64,000 nucleotides of DNA from Bog-473 sp963725895 (GTDB lineage: Bacteria > Actinomycetota > Acidimicrobiia > Acidimicrobiales > RAAP-2): NCBI GenBank assembly GCA_963725895.1, contig CAVSAJ010000002.1, positions 290,040-354,039 on the forward strand. The letters run 5' to 3'. A model generated the notes under the pieces. The model had not been told where the DNA came from, did not search any database, and saw nothing but the letters and a program-made list of their open reading frames with translations. Positions within the stretch are counted from its first letter, which is position 1. Every line of letters begins with the position of its first letter. Shown here one piece after another: positions 47,244-56,980 of the stretch. Both the position numbers and the translations under genes were made by a program.

Positions 47244-50141
47244 CGACTGGCTCCGAGAGTGGTTCAGTCCAGTACCCCTTCATCCGCTATGCGGAAGCGG
47301 TCGGATGGACAGTTGTGAACCGGGCAGAGGCCATGGCCCTTCGTGGCGAGGAGTCCGGGATCGTCTTTACGGACGTGCTCGTCGACCAGCTTCAGGCGCT
47401 CAATCCAGGCACGGTCAACCGCGATCGGGCGGTCGACCTCGCCCATCGAGTAGTGCGGGTACTTCCCAACATAAAGGGAAACGAGGGCGTGTGGGAGTAC
47501 CTGCGAGGGTTGAAGAAAGTCTTCGTCGAGGAGGAGAGCCGGGAGCGGGACGTCCGGTTCATCGACATCGATGAACCATCGAACAACGTGTTCCATGTCA
47601 CCGACGAGTTCTCATTCCGACCTCGACCGGATGCCGAGGCGATCCGGTTCGACATCGCTCTTCTAATCAATGGCATCCCCGTGATTCTCGTCGAGACGAA
47701 GTCGGCGACGAAGCGGGACGGGATGGCTGAAGCCCTCGTTCAGGTGCGCCGATATCACGAGCAAGGGCCGGAGGTGCTGGCAGTGTTGCAGCTCTTCGCT
47801 ATCACTCACCTCCACCGCTTCCTTTATGGAGCGACCTGGAATGCCAATCGGAAGTCGCTCTACAACTGGCGGGACGAGGTTGCCGGCACCTACGAGGAGC
47901 TCGTCAAGGCTTTCGTGGCTCCGGAGCGGGTACTCCGGGTCATTTCGGACTTCATCGTGTTTAGCGACATCGATGGAGAACTGAACAAGTTCGTCCTCCG
48001 GCCGCATCAGATGCGCGCGGCCGATCGGGTGGTGGAACGGGCCAAGGACCCGGCCAAACGGAGGGCGCTCGTGTGGCACACCCAGGGCTCCGGAAAGACC
48101 TACACCATGATCACGGCAGCGAAGCTGCTGATCGAGGACACAGCGCTTGAGCATCCGACCGTTCTGGTTGTGATTGACCGAACGGAATTGGAGACGCAGA
48201 TGGCAGCGAACCTCGAAGCACTCGGGTATAGCAATGTCCGGATCGCTCAGTCGAAGAATGACCTGGAGGGGCTCCTGCGAGCCGACTGGCGGGGCCTCAT
48301 CGTGACGATGATTCATAAGTTCGACGGGATACCAGCTGACCTCTGTTCGAGAGAGAACGTCTTCGTCATGATCGACGAGGCGCATCGCACGACGGGCGGC
48401 TCGCTCGGAACGTACTTGATGGCTGCACTACCAAATGCCACCTTTGTCGGGTTTACCGGCACACCAATCGACAGGACGGAGCACGGCAAGGGGACGTTCA
48501 AGACGTTCGGAACCGACGACGAGAGCGGATTCCTCGACAAATACTCCATCCGAGAGTCCATCGCAGACGGCACAACGGTCCCGCTCAACTATGCGCTCGC
48601 CCCGAACGAACTACTCGTGGATCGCGAGACCCTGGAGGCCGAGTTCCTCCAGGTTGCCGAGTTGGAAGGCGTCTCCGACATCGAGACCCTGAACAAGGTC
48701 CTGGAGCGGGCCGTAACGCTCCGGAACATGATGAAGAACTCAGAGCGGGTCGATGGGGTTGCCCGGTTCATCGCAGAGCACTTTCGCTCGAACGTGGAGC
48801 CAATGGGGTACAAGGCGTTCGTCGTCGGCGTGGATCGGGAGGCATGCTCGCTCTACAAGGACGCTCTCGATCGGTACCTGCCTCCGGAGTACTCCGAGGT
48901 CGTGATTAGCCACGGACACAACGACCCGGCCGAGCTGCGACGCTTCCACTACGACGAGACAAAAGAGCTGGAGATTCGGAAAGCATTCCGCAAGCCGGAC
49001 GGCCTTCCAAAACTCCTCATCGTGACGGAGAAGCTTCTTACCGGCTTCGACGCTCCGATCCTGTACGCCATGTATCTCGACAAGCCGATGCGGGACCACG
49101 TGCTCCTTCAGTCCATCGCTCGGGTGAACCGCCCGTACGAAGACGCTGACGAACGAGCTAAGCCTGCCGGATTCGTCCTTGACTTTGTTGGCATCTTCGA
49201 GAAGCTGGAGCAAGCGCTGGCCTTCGATTCCAGAGACGTGTCGGGAGTCGTCACTGGCGTAGAGGAGCTTCAGAAACGCTTTGCTGAACTCATGGCGCAG
49301 GCTCGTGCCGAATACCTCGGTATCGGCAAGGGGCTCCGTGCGGACAAGGAAGTCGAGGCAATCGTCGAGCACTTCCGGGACGAGGAGCGCCGCACTGCAC
49401 TTCAGGAGTTCGTCTCCGAGCTGGAAAACCTGTTTGAGATCATCTCCCCAGACGCCTTCTTGCGCCCCTATCTCGACGACTATGACGCCGTCATGCGCAT
49501 CTCGGCGATCGTCCGGGAAGCGTTCTATCCAGGGATCGATGTCGACAGGTCCTTCCTCCGCAAGACCGCCGAGCTGGTTCAGGAGCACACGGCGACTTCA
49601 CCGATTCAGGGCATAAGCGAGGTCTACAAGCTGAGCGAAGAGTCGCTCGAACAGTTGACGTCTCATGGACACGCCGGACACGGTCAAGGTCGTCAATCTC
49701 GTCAAACTCCTTCATGACTTGGTTGCCGACGAACGTGAAACGAAACCGTTCCTGCTCTCGATCGGAGAAAAGGCGGAGAAGATCGCAGCCGCGTTCCGAG
49801 ACCGGCAAGTATCAACCGAGGACGCTCTCGCAGCATTGTCGGCTCTAGCTCAAGAGGCCATGGACGCCGAGAAGGCCCAGGCTTCAACAGGACTGAAACC
49901 GGAAGCCTTCGCAGTGCTGTGGTATCTCAAGGGGAAGGGTGTCGAGGAGTCCAAAGCTCAGGAGGTCGCTGCGGCAGCAGCGGCCGTCTTCGATCAGTGT
50001 CCTCAGTGGCGGCTCAGGGGCGACCAGGAGCGAGAGATTCGGACCAAGCTCTATGCCGCCTTGATCCGTGCAGGCGACAAGAAAGTATCCACGACCTATG
50101 TGGATGAGATCGTTGAGTCGCTCCGTAGGGTGCGGCCATGA
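47240..50141 (+). CDS. hsdR: Type I restriction endonuclease subunit, one frame shift
   Basis: About 966 aa. The nuclease domain shows FDIALLINGIPVILVETKS (D...ExK, near residue 145); the translocase shows Walker A HTQGSGKTYTM, FVMIDEAHRTTGG (DEAH) and FVGFTGTPID. Near 49660 one extra base separates the C-terminal domain, VKVVNLVKLLHDLVADERET to YVDEIVESLRRVR, which belongs to HsdR and is not a separate gene. Starts at ATG 47240 overlapping hsdS. Cuts unmodified DNA after ATP-driven translocation. Confidence 0.92.
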
Positions 50142-50476
50142 AACGGGATGCTCGGCAAGATGCGCTCGCAGGCGGTCCTCCGATGACGGAGGCCCTCTCT
50201 GCGGAATCCTTCAAGCGAGAGGTGACCGTCTGGTCTGAGCGCTTGGACGTCTCCCCAAAGGAAGTGCATGTCACTCCCATGACCCGCAAATGGGCGAGCT
50301 GTTCCGCTAAAGGACGGGTTACGTTTGCGACTGACCTTCTCGCTCAGCCGGAGGCGGTTCGGCGAGAGGTCATAGTCCACGAGCTACTCCATCTGAAGGT
50401 GCCCAATCATGGACCCCTCTTCCGCGCTCTCTTGTTGGCGCATTTGAGTTCCGCCCAGACGTCGGGGACTCCGTGA
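50138..50476 (+). CDS. YgjP/SprT-like zinc metallopeptidase in the hsd operon
   Basis: 112-aa protein with RKWASCSAKGRVTFATDLL and the zinc motif VIVHELLHLKVPNHGPLF (HExxH near residue 80). This matches the short YgjP/DUF45 (M48-like) peptidases that often follow type I hsdR in actinobacteria. ATG 50138 overlaps the hsdR stop. Its substrate is unknown; clearing or regulating restriction subunits is a plausible idea. Confidence 0.8.
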   Translation: MKRDARQDALAGGPPMTEALSAESFKREVTVWSERLDVSPKEVHVTPMTRKWASCSAKGRVTFATDLLAQPEAVRREVIVHELLHLKVPNHGPLFRALLLAHLSSAQTSGTP

Positions 50477-50573
50477 CGCGAACGTTCTAATGCATTACGT
50501 GACGGTCGGCGGTCCACCTAATGGTGCCTGCGAGATCTTGTTCCGACGGTTCTTCTCGTCGAGCTCCGATCGG

Positions 50574-51386
50574 TCACTGGATACTTCGGATGAGGTCATT
50601 GACAAGTATGACCATGGAACCGGAAATCGTCTCGGCATCCTCGCCAGATCCAGCGGCTCGGACTGCCATCAGTACGCCTTCGGCGTTAGCGCTCCCGAAG
50701 AGTGAGGGGAGAAGTTCGATCGCCTCGACAGTGACCCCGCCAGCCATGTCCGATGCTCGCAGAATTGCGAGTCGTCCGGTCAACGTGTCGGTTTCCACCG
50801 AACGAAGCAGGCGCAGCACGTCGAGGGCATCTTTGTCCCGGACCCGGTCTCTTGCTCCAACCCGCTCGGAGATCTTGTGCACCTTGGCCACCAGCAGGGC
50901 ACCCGGTCCTGCGACCCACATTGCGATTGCTCGAGTGTCGGATGGATCGAGGGCAGAGATCACTGACCGCTCGCGATCGACCAAGGCACCTTCGAGCCCT
51001 TTCGCTCGACGGGCAACCGCTTTGCCATGGACTCCAAGTCGAGCGGCCCGCGTGCCTGGACCAGCAAGCGCTTCGGGAACCATCACGTCGACGTAGATCC
51101 CGTCGGCACTGAGCCACCCACCCGGGTGCTCCCGACGAGTGAAGCCGGCAGCGAAGAGGAGATCTCCCAGTAGCGGGCTGTCGGCCAACTGGCCCGGCGA
51201 AATACTGAAATCGGCGTCGGTCGTGTACTCGGCCACGTTGAGGTCGGCTTCGCCGGCGTGAACGTAGATCGCCTGGGCACCCACAAGAACAAGAGCGTCG
51301 AGGTGTGGCTCGAGCGCGACGAGGGCATCCAGCAGCGCAGTTCGTGCTCGTACGTAGAGTGGATCAGGATTGCCAAACATTTTCAT
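50574..51386 (-). CDS. AbiEii-like nucleotidyltransferase toxin
   Basis: 270-aa protein. ALVLVGAQAIYVHAGEADLN followed by YTTDADFSISP has the G-x-x-A...TxDxD arrangement of a minimal nucleotidyltransferase; AKVHKISERV, DKDALDVLRLL follow as in AbiEii-type toxins. It overlaps the upstream antitoxin gene by 23 bases. Type IV toxins of this class add nucleotides to tRNA and stop growth during phage infection; target here unknown. Confidence 0.7.
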   Translation of the reverse strand: MKMFGNPDPLYVRARTALLDALVALEPHLDALVLVGAQAIYVHAGEADLNVAEYTTDADFSISPGQLADSPLLGDLLFAAGFTRREHPGGWLSADGIYVDVMVPEALAGPGTRAARLGVHGKAVARRAKGLEGALVDRERSVISALDPSDTRAIAMWVAGPGALLVAKVHKISERVGARDRVRDKDALDVLRLLRSVETDTLTGRLAILRASDMAGGVTVEAIELLPSLFGSANAEGVLMAVRAAGSGEDAETISGSMVILVNDLIRSIQ

Positions 51387-52442
51387 TCCTCCTCATCCAG
51401 TCGAGGATCTCCTCGCCCTCCGACGGCTCCCGTCCTGGCCCTGTAAGGAGATCTACCGCCACCTGACTCGGTGCAGCAGCTATGAGTCCTTCTCTATCTA
51501 TCGTGCGTTCGAATACAACATCGTCGAAAGGTTCGACCAGGAATACATTGGCTCCGGCGTCTGCAAGGTTCACTCTCAGTCGCTTGGCGGCTTCTGTTGC
51601 ATCTTCGACGTAGATCACGGCGGCTCGGGTTGGGGCAATGGGGGCAAAAAGCTTCGCAGCGAGGGACGCTGTCGCGGCGTAGCGCCATTTTGCGCTGCAC
51701 AGCTTCTGATTCAGGGCAGATAGACCGCGGGGTTCGAGGTAACCAGTGACGGAGTTCGATCGCCGCAATTCGTAGTCTTGACTCCACCTTCGAATCGCAG
51801 CGGACCAATCAAGCTCGGTTACTGCGCCACGGTCATCTCTAGTTACCGTGCCCTCGCGCTCGAGGAGTTCAATCACACGGGAGAGTGTCGCCGGCGAAAC
51901 CTGGGCGCGTGAGGCAAGTTCTCGCACGCCATAAGGCGGACGAAAGTCGACGAGCGCTCTGACGGCCCGACTCGCCCCTCGTCCACGAAGGGATCGCAGT
52001 GGCTGATCGTCGGGCCAAGGATCCTTGGTCGCGCCCGCAGTATCGATGAAGAGTCCCGGCTCGGTGGCCGAGAGGCGGAGGTTTCCAGTCACGTCGGCGT
52101 AGCTGATGCCACGCTCGATGAGGATCTCTTTCGACCGCGGACTCAGATAACCAGCAGCGAAGAAGGGAAGTTCACCCGGGTTCGTCTGTTCGATGTAGGT
52201 GGCAAGCTGCTCCACTGCGGAGAGAAGGCTTTGTGCGGTGACGGAACGCTTGGCCTCGATGACGAATGTGGCCCGTTCACCCCCCGGTGCGACCAGGGTC
52301 AATTTGGCGTCAGGTTGTGTCCGCTTGCTTCCTGGCGCGCGCGCACGAATTTCATGGACCAGCTATTTGGCAGGGCGCGCCGAATGGAACTCTCGACGGT
52401 ACGGAGGATCCCTGTTTCAGTGATTGGATTGCTGTCTGCCAT
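51364..52442 (-). CDS. AbiEi-like winged-helix antitoxin, one frame shift
   Basis: About 358 aa. It begins MADSNPITETGILRTVESSI at ATG 52442, changes frame near 52370, and continues HEIRARAPGSKRTQPDAKLT, FVIEAKRSVTAQSLLSAVEQ, a winged helix (YGVRELASRAQVSPATLSRV) and the AbiEi-type end VAVDLLTGPGREPSEGEEIL. The product should repress its own operon and neutralise the following nucleotidyltransferase. Confidence 0.7.
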
Positions 52443-52624
52443 TGAATCGACCTTCGTTACGGGGCCTGCTGAACAGGCGGATCACCGAGCCTCTGTGTGT
52501 CTCAAGAATACCAGTGTCTCGTGTTATATGAAACAGCCGACTACCTGGTGCGGTTCAGGGAGGGCGATCGAGGAGCTCAGCGCTATTCAAACCTTCTGAT
52601 CCGGGCAGATTCGTCGGCAAAAAA

Positions 52625-52643
52625 AGCCAACATTTAGCCAACA
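52625..52643. promoter_or_regulatory. Right-end arm-type repeats AGCCAACA
   Basis: AGCCAACA at 52625-52632 and 52636-52643, preceded by a run of seven A as at the left end of element I (both ends read AAAAAAAGCCAACATT). Confidence 0.65.
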
Positions 52644-52771
52644 ATTCCGTCTCAGAGCGCCTCAACCCGTTCCAGCAGATTTTGGCCGTCTCGGAGGATA
52701 TGCCATCTGAACTGGAAGTATGCGACAAAACGGGATGGCGTGAGACCTCTCCGGACGGCCCCGGAGCACGC

Positions 52772-52813
52772 TACGGATCAGAAGGTTGGGAGGTCGAATC
52801 CCTCCGAGCGCGC
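52772..52813 (+). repeat. att copy B
   Basis: 42 bases matching the tRNA-Arg 3' half with two mismatches in the T arm (GGGAGGTCG for GGGGGTTCG). No acceptor or anticodon 5' strand precedes it, so it is not a tRNA gene. It is the junction of elements I and II. Confidence 0.9.
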
Positions 52814-52906
52814 GCCGTGTAAATCCAGCTTAGAGGCTACAAACGGGTAACTGCGCGGAGCAGGGATCCGCACCGCGTCCCTACATTCGTCCCTACTTTC
52901 GGGCGC

Positions 52907-54070
52907 ATGGCGTGGGGACAGGGCACCATGCGCGAGCGCAGTCCGGGCGTCTGGGAGATCCGCGTCGCCGTGGGTGCCGACCCGGTCTCGGGGCGCACGG
53001 TGCAGCGCTCCTTCGCCTTTCACGGCGGCGCCGAGGAGGCGCAGCTTCGCCGCAAGGAGCTGGTGGCCGAGTGGGCCGAGCGCCGCGCCATCCGTCGTGC
53101 CGCCCCGTTCCAGAGCGTCGGCGAGCTGCTCGAGCGCTGGCTCTGCGCGTACCACGACTGGCGGCCGGCTACGTTGATCGGGGCGCGCTCCAATGTCAAG
53201 GCGCTCCGTACCGACCCACTGGCGGTGCGCCGAGTATCGACGCTCAAACCCGAGCACGTGCGGGCGGCCATGGCTGCGTGGAGCTCGGCGGACGCCTCGG
53301 TGGCCGTGGTTTCGGGGCGATTCCGCGTGCTGCGTTCGGCCATCGGGTGGGCGCACGTCGAACGCATCATCGACGTCAATCCGCTGAGCGGCATGCGCGG
53401 TCCGATGCGTCCGGGGACCAGGCTCCATCTCAGCCGCGAGGAGATCCTCCGTCTGCTCGACGCGGCCGAGGCACTCGTCACCGCGACCGATCTGGAGTCG
53501 ATCGAGCGTCGGCATAAGGCCGAAAAGATCCGACTTCTCGTCCGCCTGGCCGCCGACTCGGGTGCACGGCGCGGCGAGCTGGTGGCGCTGCGCTTCGACG
53601 ATCTCGATGGGCGCGTGCTCAGCATCGAGCGCGGCGTCTCAGCCGATGTGCTCGGGCCCAGCAAGACGGGTCGAACACGGCGGCTCACCCTCGGGCGCCA
53701 GACGGTCGAACTGTGGCGGGCGAGTGCTCAGACCTGGGCCAGCCGTCTACCCGAGGGCGATGGGCTCGGCCCGTGGCTGTTCTCCCCTGGGGCAGATCAC
53801 CACCTCCGATTGACCGCGGGCGCCCTCGGCCACTGGTTTGCCCAGCTCGCCCGGAGGGCCGAGGTCCCCGAGGCATCGCTACACCGCCTGCGCCATAGTG
53901 TCGCAACGTTCCTCGTCGGACGAGGCGAGTTGCTCCGGGCCCAGCAACGCCTCGGGCACCGGGATCCCTCGACCACGCTGCGCAACTACGCGCACGCCAT
54001 GCCTCTCGAGGACGAGACGGTGGCCGACGACATCGACGAGCTGCTCAGCTCTGCGCTGTCCAAACCGTGA
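52907..54070 (+). CDS. int: Tyrosine recombinase/integrase of element II
   Basis: 387-aa integrase with all catalytic parts: GARRGELVALRFDDLDG (Arg), SKTGRTRRLTL (Lys), LHRLRHSVATFL (HxLR), and LGHRDPSTTLRNYAHAM with the His and the nucleophile Tyr near residue 366. Placed 94 bases after att copy B, reading inward. Closely similar to the broken integrase of element III and only distantly to that of element I. ATG 52907. Confidence 0.92.
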   Translation: MAWGQGTMRERSPGVWEIRVAVGADPVSGRTVQRSFAFHGGAEEAQLRRKELVAEWAERRAIRRAAPFQSVGELLERWLCAYHDWRPATLIGARSNVKALRTDPLAVRRVSTLKPEHVRAAMAAWSSADASVAVVSGRFRVLRSAIGWAHVERIIDVNPLSGMRGPMRPGTRLHLSREEILRLLDAAEALVTATDLESIERRHKAEKIRLLVRLAADSGARRGELVALRFDDLDGRVLSIERGVSADVLGPSKTGRTRRLTLGRQTVELWRASAQTWASRLPEGDGLGPWLFSPGADHHLRLTAGALGHWFAQLARRAEVPEASLHRLRHSVATFLVGRGELLRAQQRLGHRDPSTTLRNYAHAMPLEDETVADDIDELLSSALSKP

Positions 54071-54144
54071 CCGCATGCGGCACGGATCACGCACACGATC
54101 CTGGCGGCGGGTTCGTGTTCGAACTGTGGGAAGCTGATTCCCGT

Positions 54145-55425
54145 TCAGTCCTTCCCCATGAGCGGGCTGCGCGCGGGGACGGCACGAGCAGGTGGCGCGA
54201 TCTCGGTATCCGCAGCCGGCGAGGCGAGACGACGCTCAAACTGGGTGATCGCATCGAGAAGGTCGGCGACCTCGAAGACACGATTGCGTCGTCCGATGGT
54301 TCCCTGTCGCAGCACGCCACGCTCGTGCAAATGATTCACTGCGTCGTTCGTCCTTTTGCGCGATCGGCCGATGGCCTCTGCCGCTGTCTCGACCGTGAGG
54401 ATCGGAAGGCCCGGCAGGGCGGACAAGAGGAGGTCAACCGCAGAGCTACGGCGCACAGGGCTCACCGCCTCGCGCCAGTGCTCCTCGAGCTCGTCGAGTT
54501 GGTCGGCGAACGCTTCAGCGTCGGCACAGGCCCGCAGCAACGCGTTGACGAAGACGTCGATCCACTGAATTGCCGCTGCGGCAGCCACAGGGTCATCAGC
54601 CGGAGCGTCGTAGCGGAAGGAGACCAGACCGGCGATATAGGCACCGGCATTGGTGGCCAGGATGAGGCTGACCGCAGGCACGAAGTTCGGAGCCAGGCCG
54701 CGGCGGCGCAGGACGAGGTGGATCAATGCCCGACCCACCCGCCCGTTCCCGTCGACGAAGGGGTGGATCGTCTCGAACTGGGCGTGGGCCAAGGCGGCCT
54801 GGACAATGGGCGGATGGTCGTCCCCCGACATGTACGAGCACAGGTCCTCGAGCAGAGCGCGCACCAGTTCGTGGGGCGGTGGGACGTAAGCGGCGCGGCA
54901 GGGGTTGACGCCACCGATCCAGTTCTGCTCCTGGCGCACCACGCCGCCCCAGTGCTCGTCCCGAGTTCCCGCGAGCAGTTCGCGGTGCAGTCCGCAGAGG
55001 TCGTCGATGGTGATCGGCCGCTCGAGATCAGCCAGTTCGAGGGCACCGCCCATGGCGCGGATGTTCCCGAGCACCGCCCGGGCGGTGTCGTCGTTGGTGG
55101 GGAGCCCCGCACGCTCGGCGAACTCTTCCTTGGCGAGCCGACGCGCGTTGACCTGAAGGCCTTCGATATAAGAGGAACCGACCGCCTCGGCCCGCAGGAG
55201 CAGCCGTGCCACCGACTCGACACTGGCCAGACCTGTCGTCCGGTCTTGAAGGGCAGCTACCGCCCGGTCAGCGTCGGAAAGGTCAGCGACGAGATCGGCC
55301 GGAAGCGCCAGGACCCGCTCGGCGAGGGGATCGGGCAGGTAGGCGCGGTAGGAGCACGAGGTGCGCTCCCGGCGGGTCTGCCCCGTCGGACTACCCTGCC
55401 AGATCAGTTCCTCGTATCGGGCCAC
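54145..55425 (-). CDS. Fic domain protein (AMPylase-like) with winged helix
   Basis: 426-aa Fic protein. The active motif is HPFVDGNGRVGR (near residue 218). The N-terminal GSSYIEGL (near 83) matches the self-inhibitory (S/T)xxxE(G/N) helix of class II Fic proteins. The C-terminal 110 residues are a winged helix (TVETAAEAIGRSRKRTNDAV). GTG 55425 has GGAGG upstream. It transfers AMP or another nucleotide to a protein target. Transcribed towards the integrase; the palindrome at 55449 covers its promoter, suggesting self-control through the winged helix. Confidence 0.88.
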   Translation of the reverse strand: MARYEELIWQGSPTGQTRRERTSCSYRAYLPDPLAERVLALPADLVADLSDADRAVAALQDRTTGLASVESVARLLLRAEAVGSSYIEGLQVNARRLAKEEFAERAGLPTNDDTARAVLGNIRAMGGALELADLERPITIDDLCGLHRELLAGTRDEHWGGVVRQEQNWIGGVNPCRAAYVPPPHELVRALLEDLCSYMSGDDHPPIVQAALAHAQFETIHPFVDGNGRVGRALIHLVLRRRGLAPNFVPAVSLILATNAGAYIAGLVSFRYDAPADDPVAAAAAIQWIDVFVNALLRACADAEAFADQLDELEEHWREAVSPVRRSSAVDLLLSALPGLPILTVETAAEAIGRSRKRTNDAVNHLHERGVLRQGTIGRRNRVFEVADLLDAITQFERRLASPAADTEIAPPARAVPARSPLMGKD

Positions 55426-55448
55426 GGCCCATGTCCTCCCTCCCTTCT

Positions 55449-55481
55449 CATAATGCCAGTTATACCTTAACCGACATTATG
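55449..55481. promoter_or_regulatory. Palindromic operator upstream of fic
   Basis: CATAATGCCAGTTA and the complement of TAACCGACATTATG agree at 12 of 14 positions; the arms CATAATG/CATTATG are exact. AT-rich and 24 bases before the fic start, so it overlaps the promoter. Confidence 0.65.
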
Positions 55482-55572
55482 TAGCTTTCTTGATGTCACC
55501 TGTCGGGCAACCGGCGCTCCGAGAGGGTCCGACACGGCCTTTGGCGATACCCCGCTCGCATTTCGGGGTTTT

Positions 55573-55640
55573 GGGCACGAACGTGCACTATTCTGAAAGG
55601 GCACGAACGTGCACTACTTAAGAGGTGCACGAACGTGCAC
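55573..55640. promoter_or_regulatory. Three operators GNGCACGAACGTGCAC with 26-base spacing
   Basis: 16-base boxes lie at 55573-55588, 55599-55614 and 55625-55640, centred exactly 26 bases apart. The core GCACGAACGTGC is a palindrome. The last box is 13 bases before the XRE start, so the regulator probably binds cooperatively and represses itself. Confidence 0.8.
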
Positions 55641-55653
55641 CCTGGAGTTATGC

Positions 55654-55938
55654 ATGATGATTCGAACCGCCGGTGACCTCGGAGCCCATGTTCGTCACCA
55701 GCGCAACACGAGGAAGATGAGTCAGCAGGCTCTGGCTCAACAGGCCGGGGTCAGCGTGCGCTGGCTGAAGTCGCTCGAAGCGGGAAAGTCGTCCGTCGAG
55801 CTCGGCCTGGTCCTCCGCACCCTTATGGCTCTCGGCGACATCATCAGTGTGATCGATTCGCCTCCGCACACGGGCATCGACCTGGACGACGTTTTGAGAC
55901 GTTTCGAAGGGGAGGCGACGTGGAAGACCCCGGGCTGA
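55654..55938 (+). CDS. HipB-like XRE family regulator
   Basis: 94-aa DNA-binding protein. AGDLGAHVRHQRNTRKMSQQ, then LAQQAGVSVRWLKSLEAGKS is the helix-turn-helix; the end, IDLDDVLRRFEGE, resembles HipB antitoxins. No HipA kinase follows; the next gene is a DUF6933 protein. ATG 55654 (GGAG upstream) is chosen; the next codon is also ATG. It is therefore an orphan antitoxin or a regulator recruited to this element. Confidence 0.75.
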   Translation: MMIRTAGDLGAHVRHQRNTRKMSQQALAQQAGVSVRWLKSLEAGKSSVELGLVLRTLMALGDIISVIDSPPHTGIDLDDVLRRFEGEATWKTPG

Positions 55939-55960
55939 TCGAGGCTCGTACTATTCGCCG

Positions 55961-56446
55961 GTGGTCCTTCGCTGCACCAAGAAGCTCCTCGACGTCCTCC
56001 GACTCCCGGAGGTATCGGCGCTCGAGCCATGTGATGAGGACTTCTACGCCAACCTGCTCGTCCTCGATGGCCGCAAGTGCCTTCTCCTCACCCACGCGGC
56101 CACGCTGTTCAGCGTCTTCGAACCAGATGTCCGAGTCGGTCAGCTCCGATCGACCCGGACATTCGTCTCAGCGCTCCTTGAGCGTGAGCTGCAAGAGGAG
56201 AGTCTTCCGGCCCACACGTTCGGCGACACGGCGAGCGAGCCCCTGGTCTTCGCGAAGACCGCCGATCGCAGCGTGCTCGGCTGCATGAACGACATGGCCT
56301 TTCTCGCCGAAGTGGCCGTCGGCCAGAGTGGCGGCCTGGCCTCGCTGGACGACCGGGCGCTCAACCGTCGGCTACGGCGCAACATCAACAGCGCCCGGGC
56401 CTACCGGCGCCCCATCGACCTCGTCCGAGAGAGGGTGGCGCCGTAG
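55961..56446 (+). CDS. DUF6933-type hypothetical protein
   Basis: 161 aa: VLRCTKKLLDVLRL, DFYANLLVLDGRKCLLLTHA, TLFSVFEPDV, SVLGCMNDMAFLAE and RALNRRLRRNINSA. This order of motifs is that of the DUF6933 family of unknown function. GTG 55961 starts directly at the conserved VLRCTKK. It lies 22 bases after the XRE gene and probably forms an operon with it. Confidence 0.7.
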   Translation: MVLRCTKKLLDVLRLPEVSALEPCDEDFYANLLVLDGRKCLLLTHAATLFSVFEPDVRVGQLRSTRTFVSALLERELQEESLPAHTFGDTASEPLVFAKTADRSVLGCMNDMAFLAEVAVGQSGGLASLDDRALNRRLRRNINSARAYRRPIDLVRERVAP

Positions 56447-56546
56447 TGCGATGCGCTGCGTCGGCAGGCCGATGGTGTCACCAAGCTCGCCATCTGCTCT
56501 GTCGGTGAGTCCGGGAGCGGTGGCAGCGCCGCGCCAATATGGGCGG

Positions 56547-56900
56547 GTGGTCGCTCTTCATGCCGCCTGGCTGACCGGCTCAGGGCGTCTGGCCCTTTGG
56601 GCGGAGAGCGGGGACAGGGAAACGACGCCGAGTCCCCGACGACGCCCGGCACGCCGGATCCCGCCCCATCCCTTTGCCCTCGATCCGGAAGGCCTGCGAC
56701 TGGCAGTCTCGGACTTTGCGGGGCTGGCGGCGACAGACCTGCTCGGAGAGGACGTGCAACTCACCCTCCAGCTCCCGGACGCCGACGGAGTTCCGATCGC
56801 TTTCCCGTTGGACGACGAGCTTCCGGGCCCAACACCCGGCGGCTCCGCAGCGTCCTCGAGCTCCTGGGAGGCTGTCATTCGGTGTCATATGTCGGCCACT
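56547..56900 (+). pseudogene. N-terminal fragment of an SNF2-family helicase
   Basis: VVALHAAWLTGSGRLALWAE and RPARRIPPHPFALDPEGLRL, then LPDADGVPIAFPLDDELPGP resemble the first 120 residues of actinobacterial DEAD/SNF2 helicases (which begin VLHG.W...LALWAED). The rest of the gene is absent; the similarity stops about 80 bases before att copy C. The call rests on recalled pattern only. Confidence 0.4.
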
Positions 56901-56980
56901 CCAAAGAAGCCATCAGTCCAGTTCAGAGGGTATGGATGGCACCTGTGGACAACCATTGTCACCCGTCGTCATTTCGTCAA

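Larger units (their letters stand above)
24065..52813. mobile_element. Integrative element I (about 28.7 kb) in tRNA-Arg
   Basis: Bounded by att copies A and B, with a tyrosine integrase and excisionase at the left end and matching arm-type repeats inside both ends. The cargo is SSB, plasmid-type small genes and many defence genes. No conjugation gene (FtsK/TraB-like, relaxase) was recognised, so it is better called a genomic island or mobilisable element than a complete ICE. Confidence 0.8.
52443..52906. other. Non-coding right end of element I and start of element II
   Basis: No gene. Contains the AGCCAACA pair (52625, 52636), att copy B (52772-52813) and, before the element II integrase, the direct repeat CGTCCCTAC at 52876 and 52888, which recurs upstream of the element III integrase (TATCCCTAC 57085, CGTCCCTAC 57097). 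Confidence 0.7.

Noticed and set aside
49665..50141. Separate 158-aa gene after hsdR
   Set aside because: Its sequence is the normal HsdR C-terminal domain, separated by one extra base near 49660.
52772..52813. Second tRNA-Arg gene
   Set aside because: Only the 3' half is present; the acceptor 5' strand and D arm are missing. The same is true at 56981.
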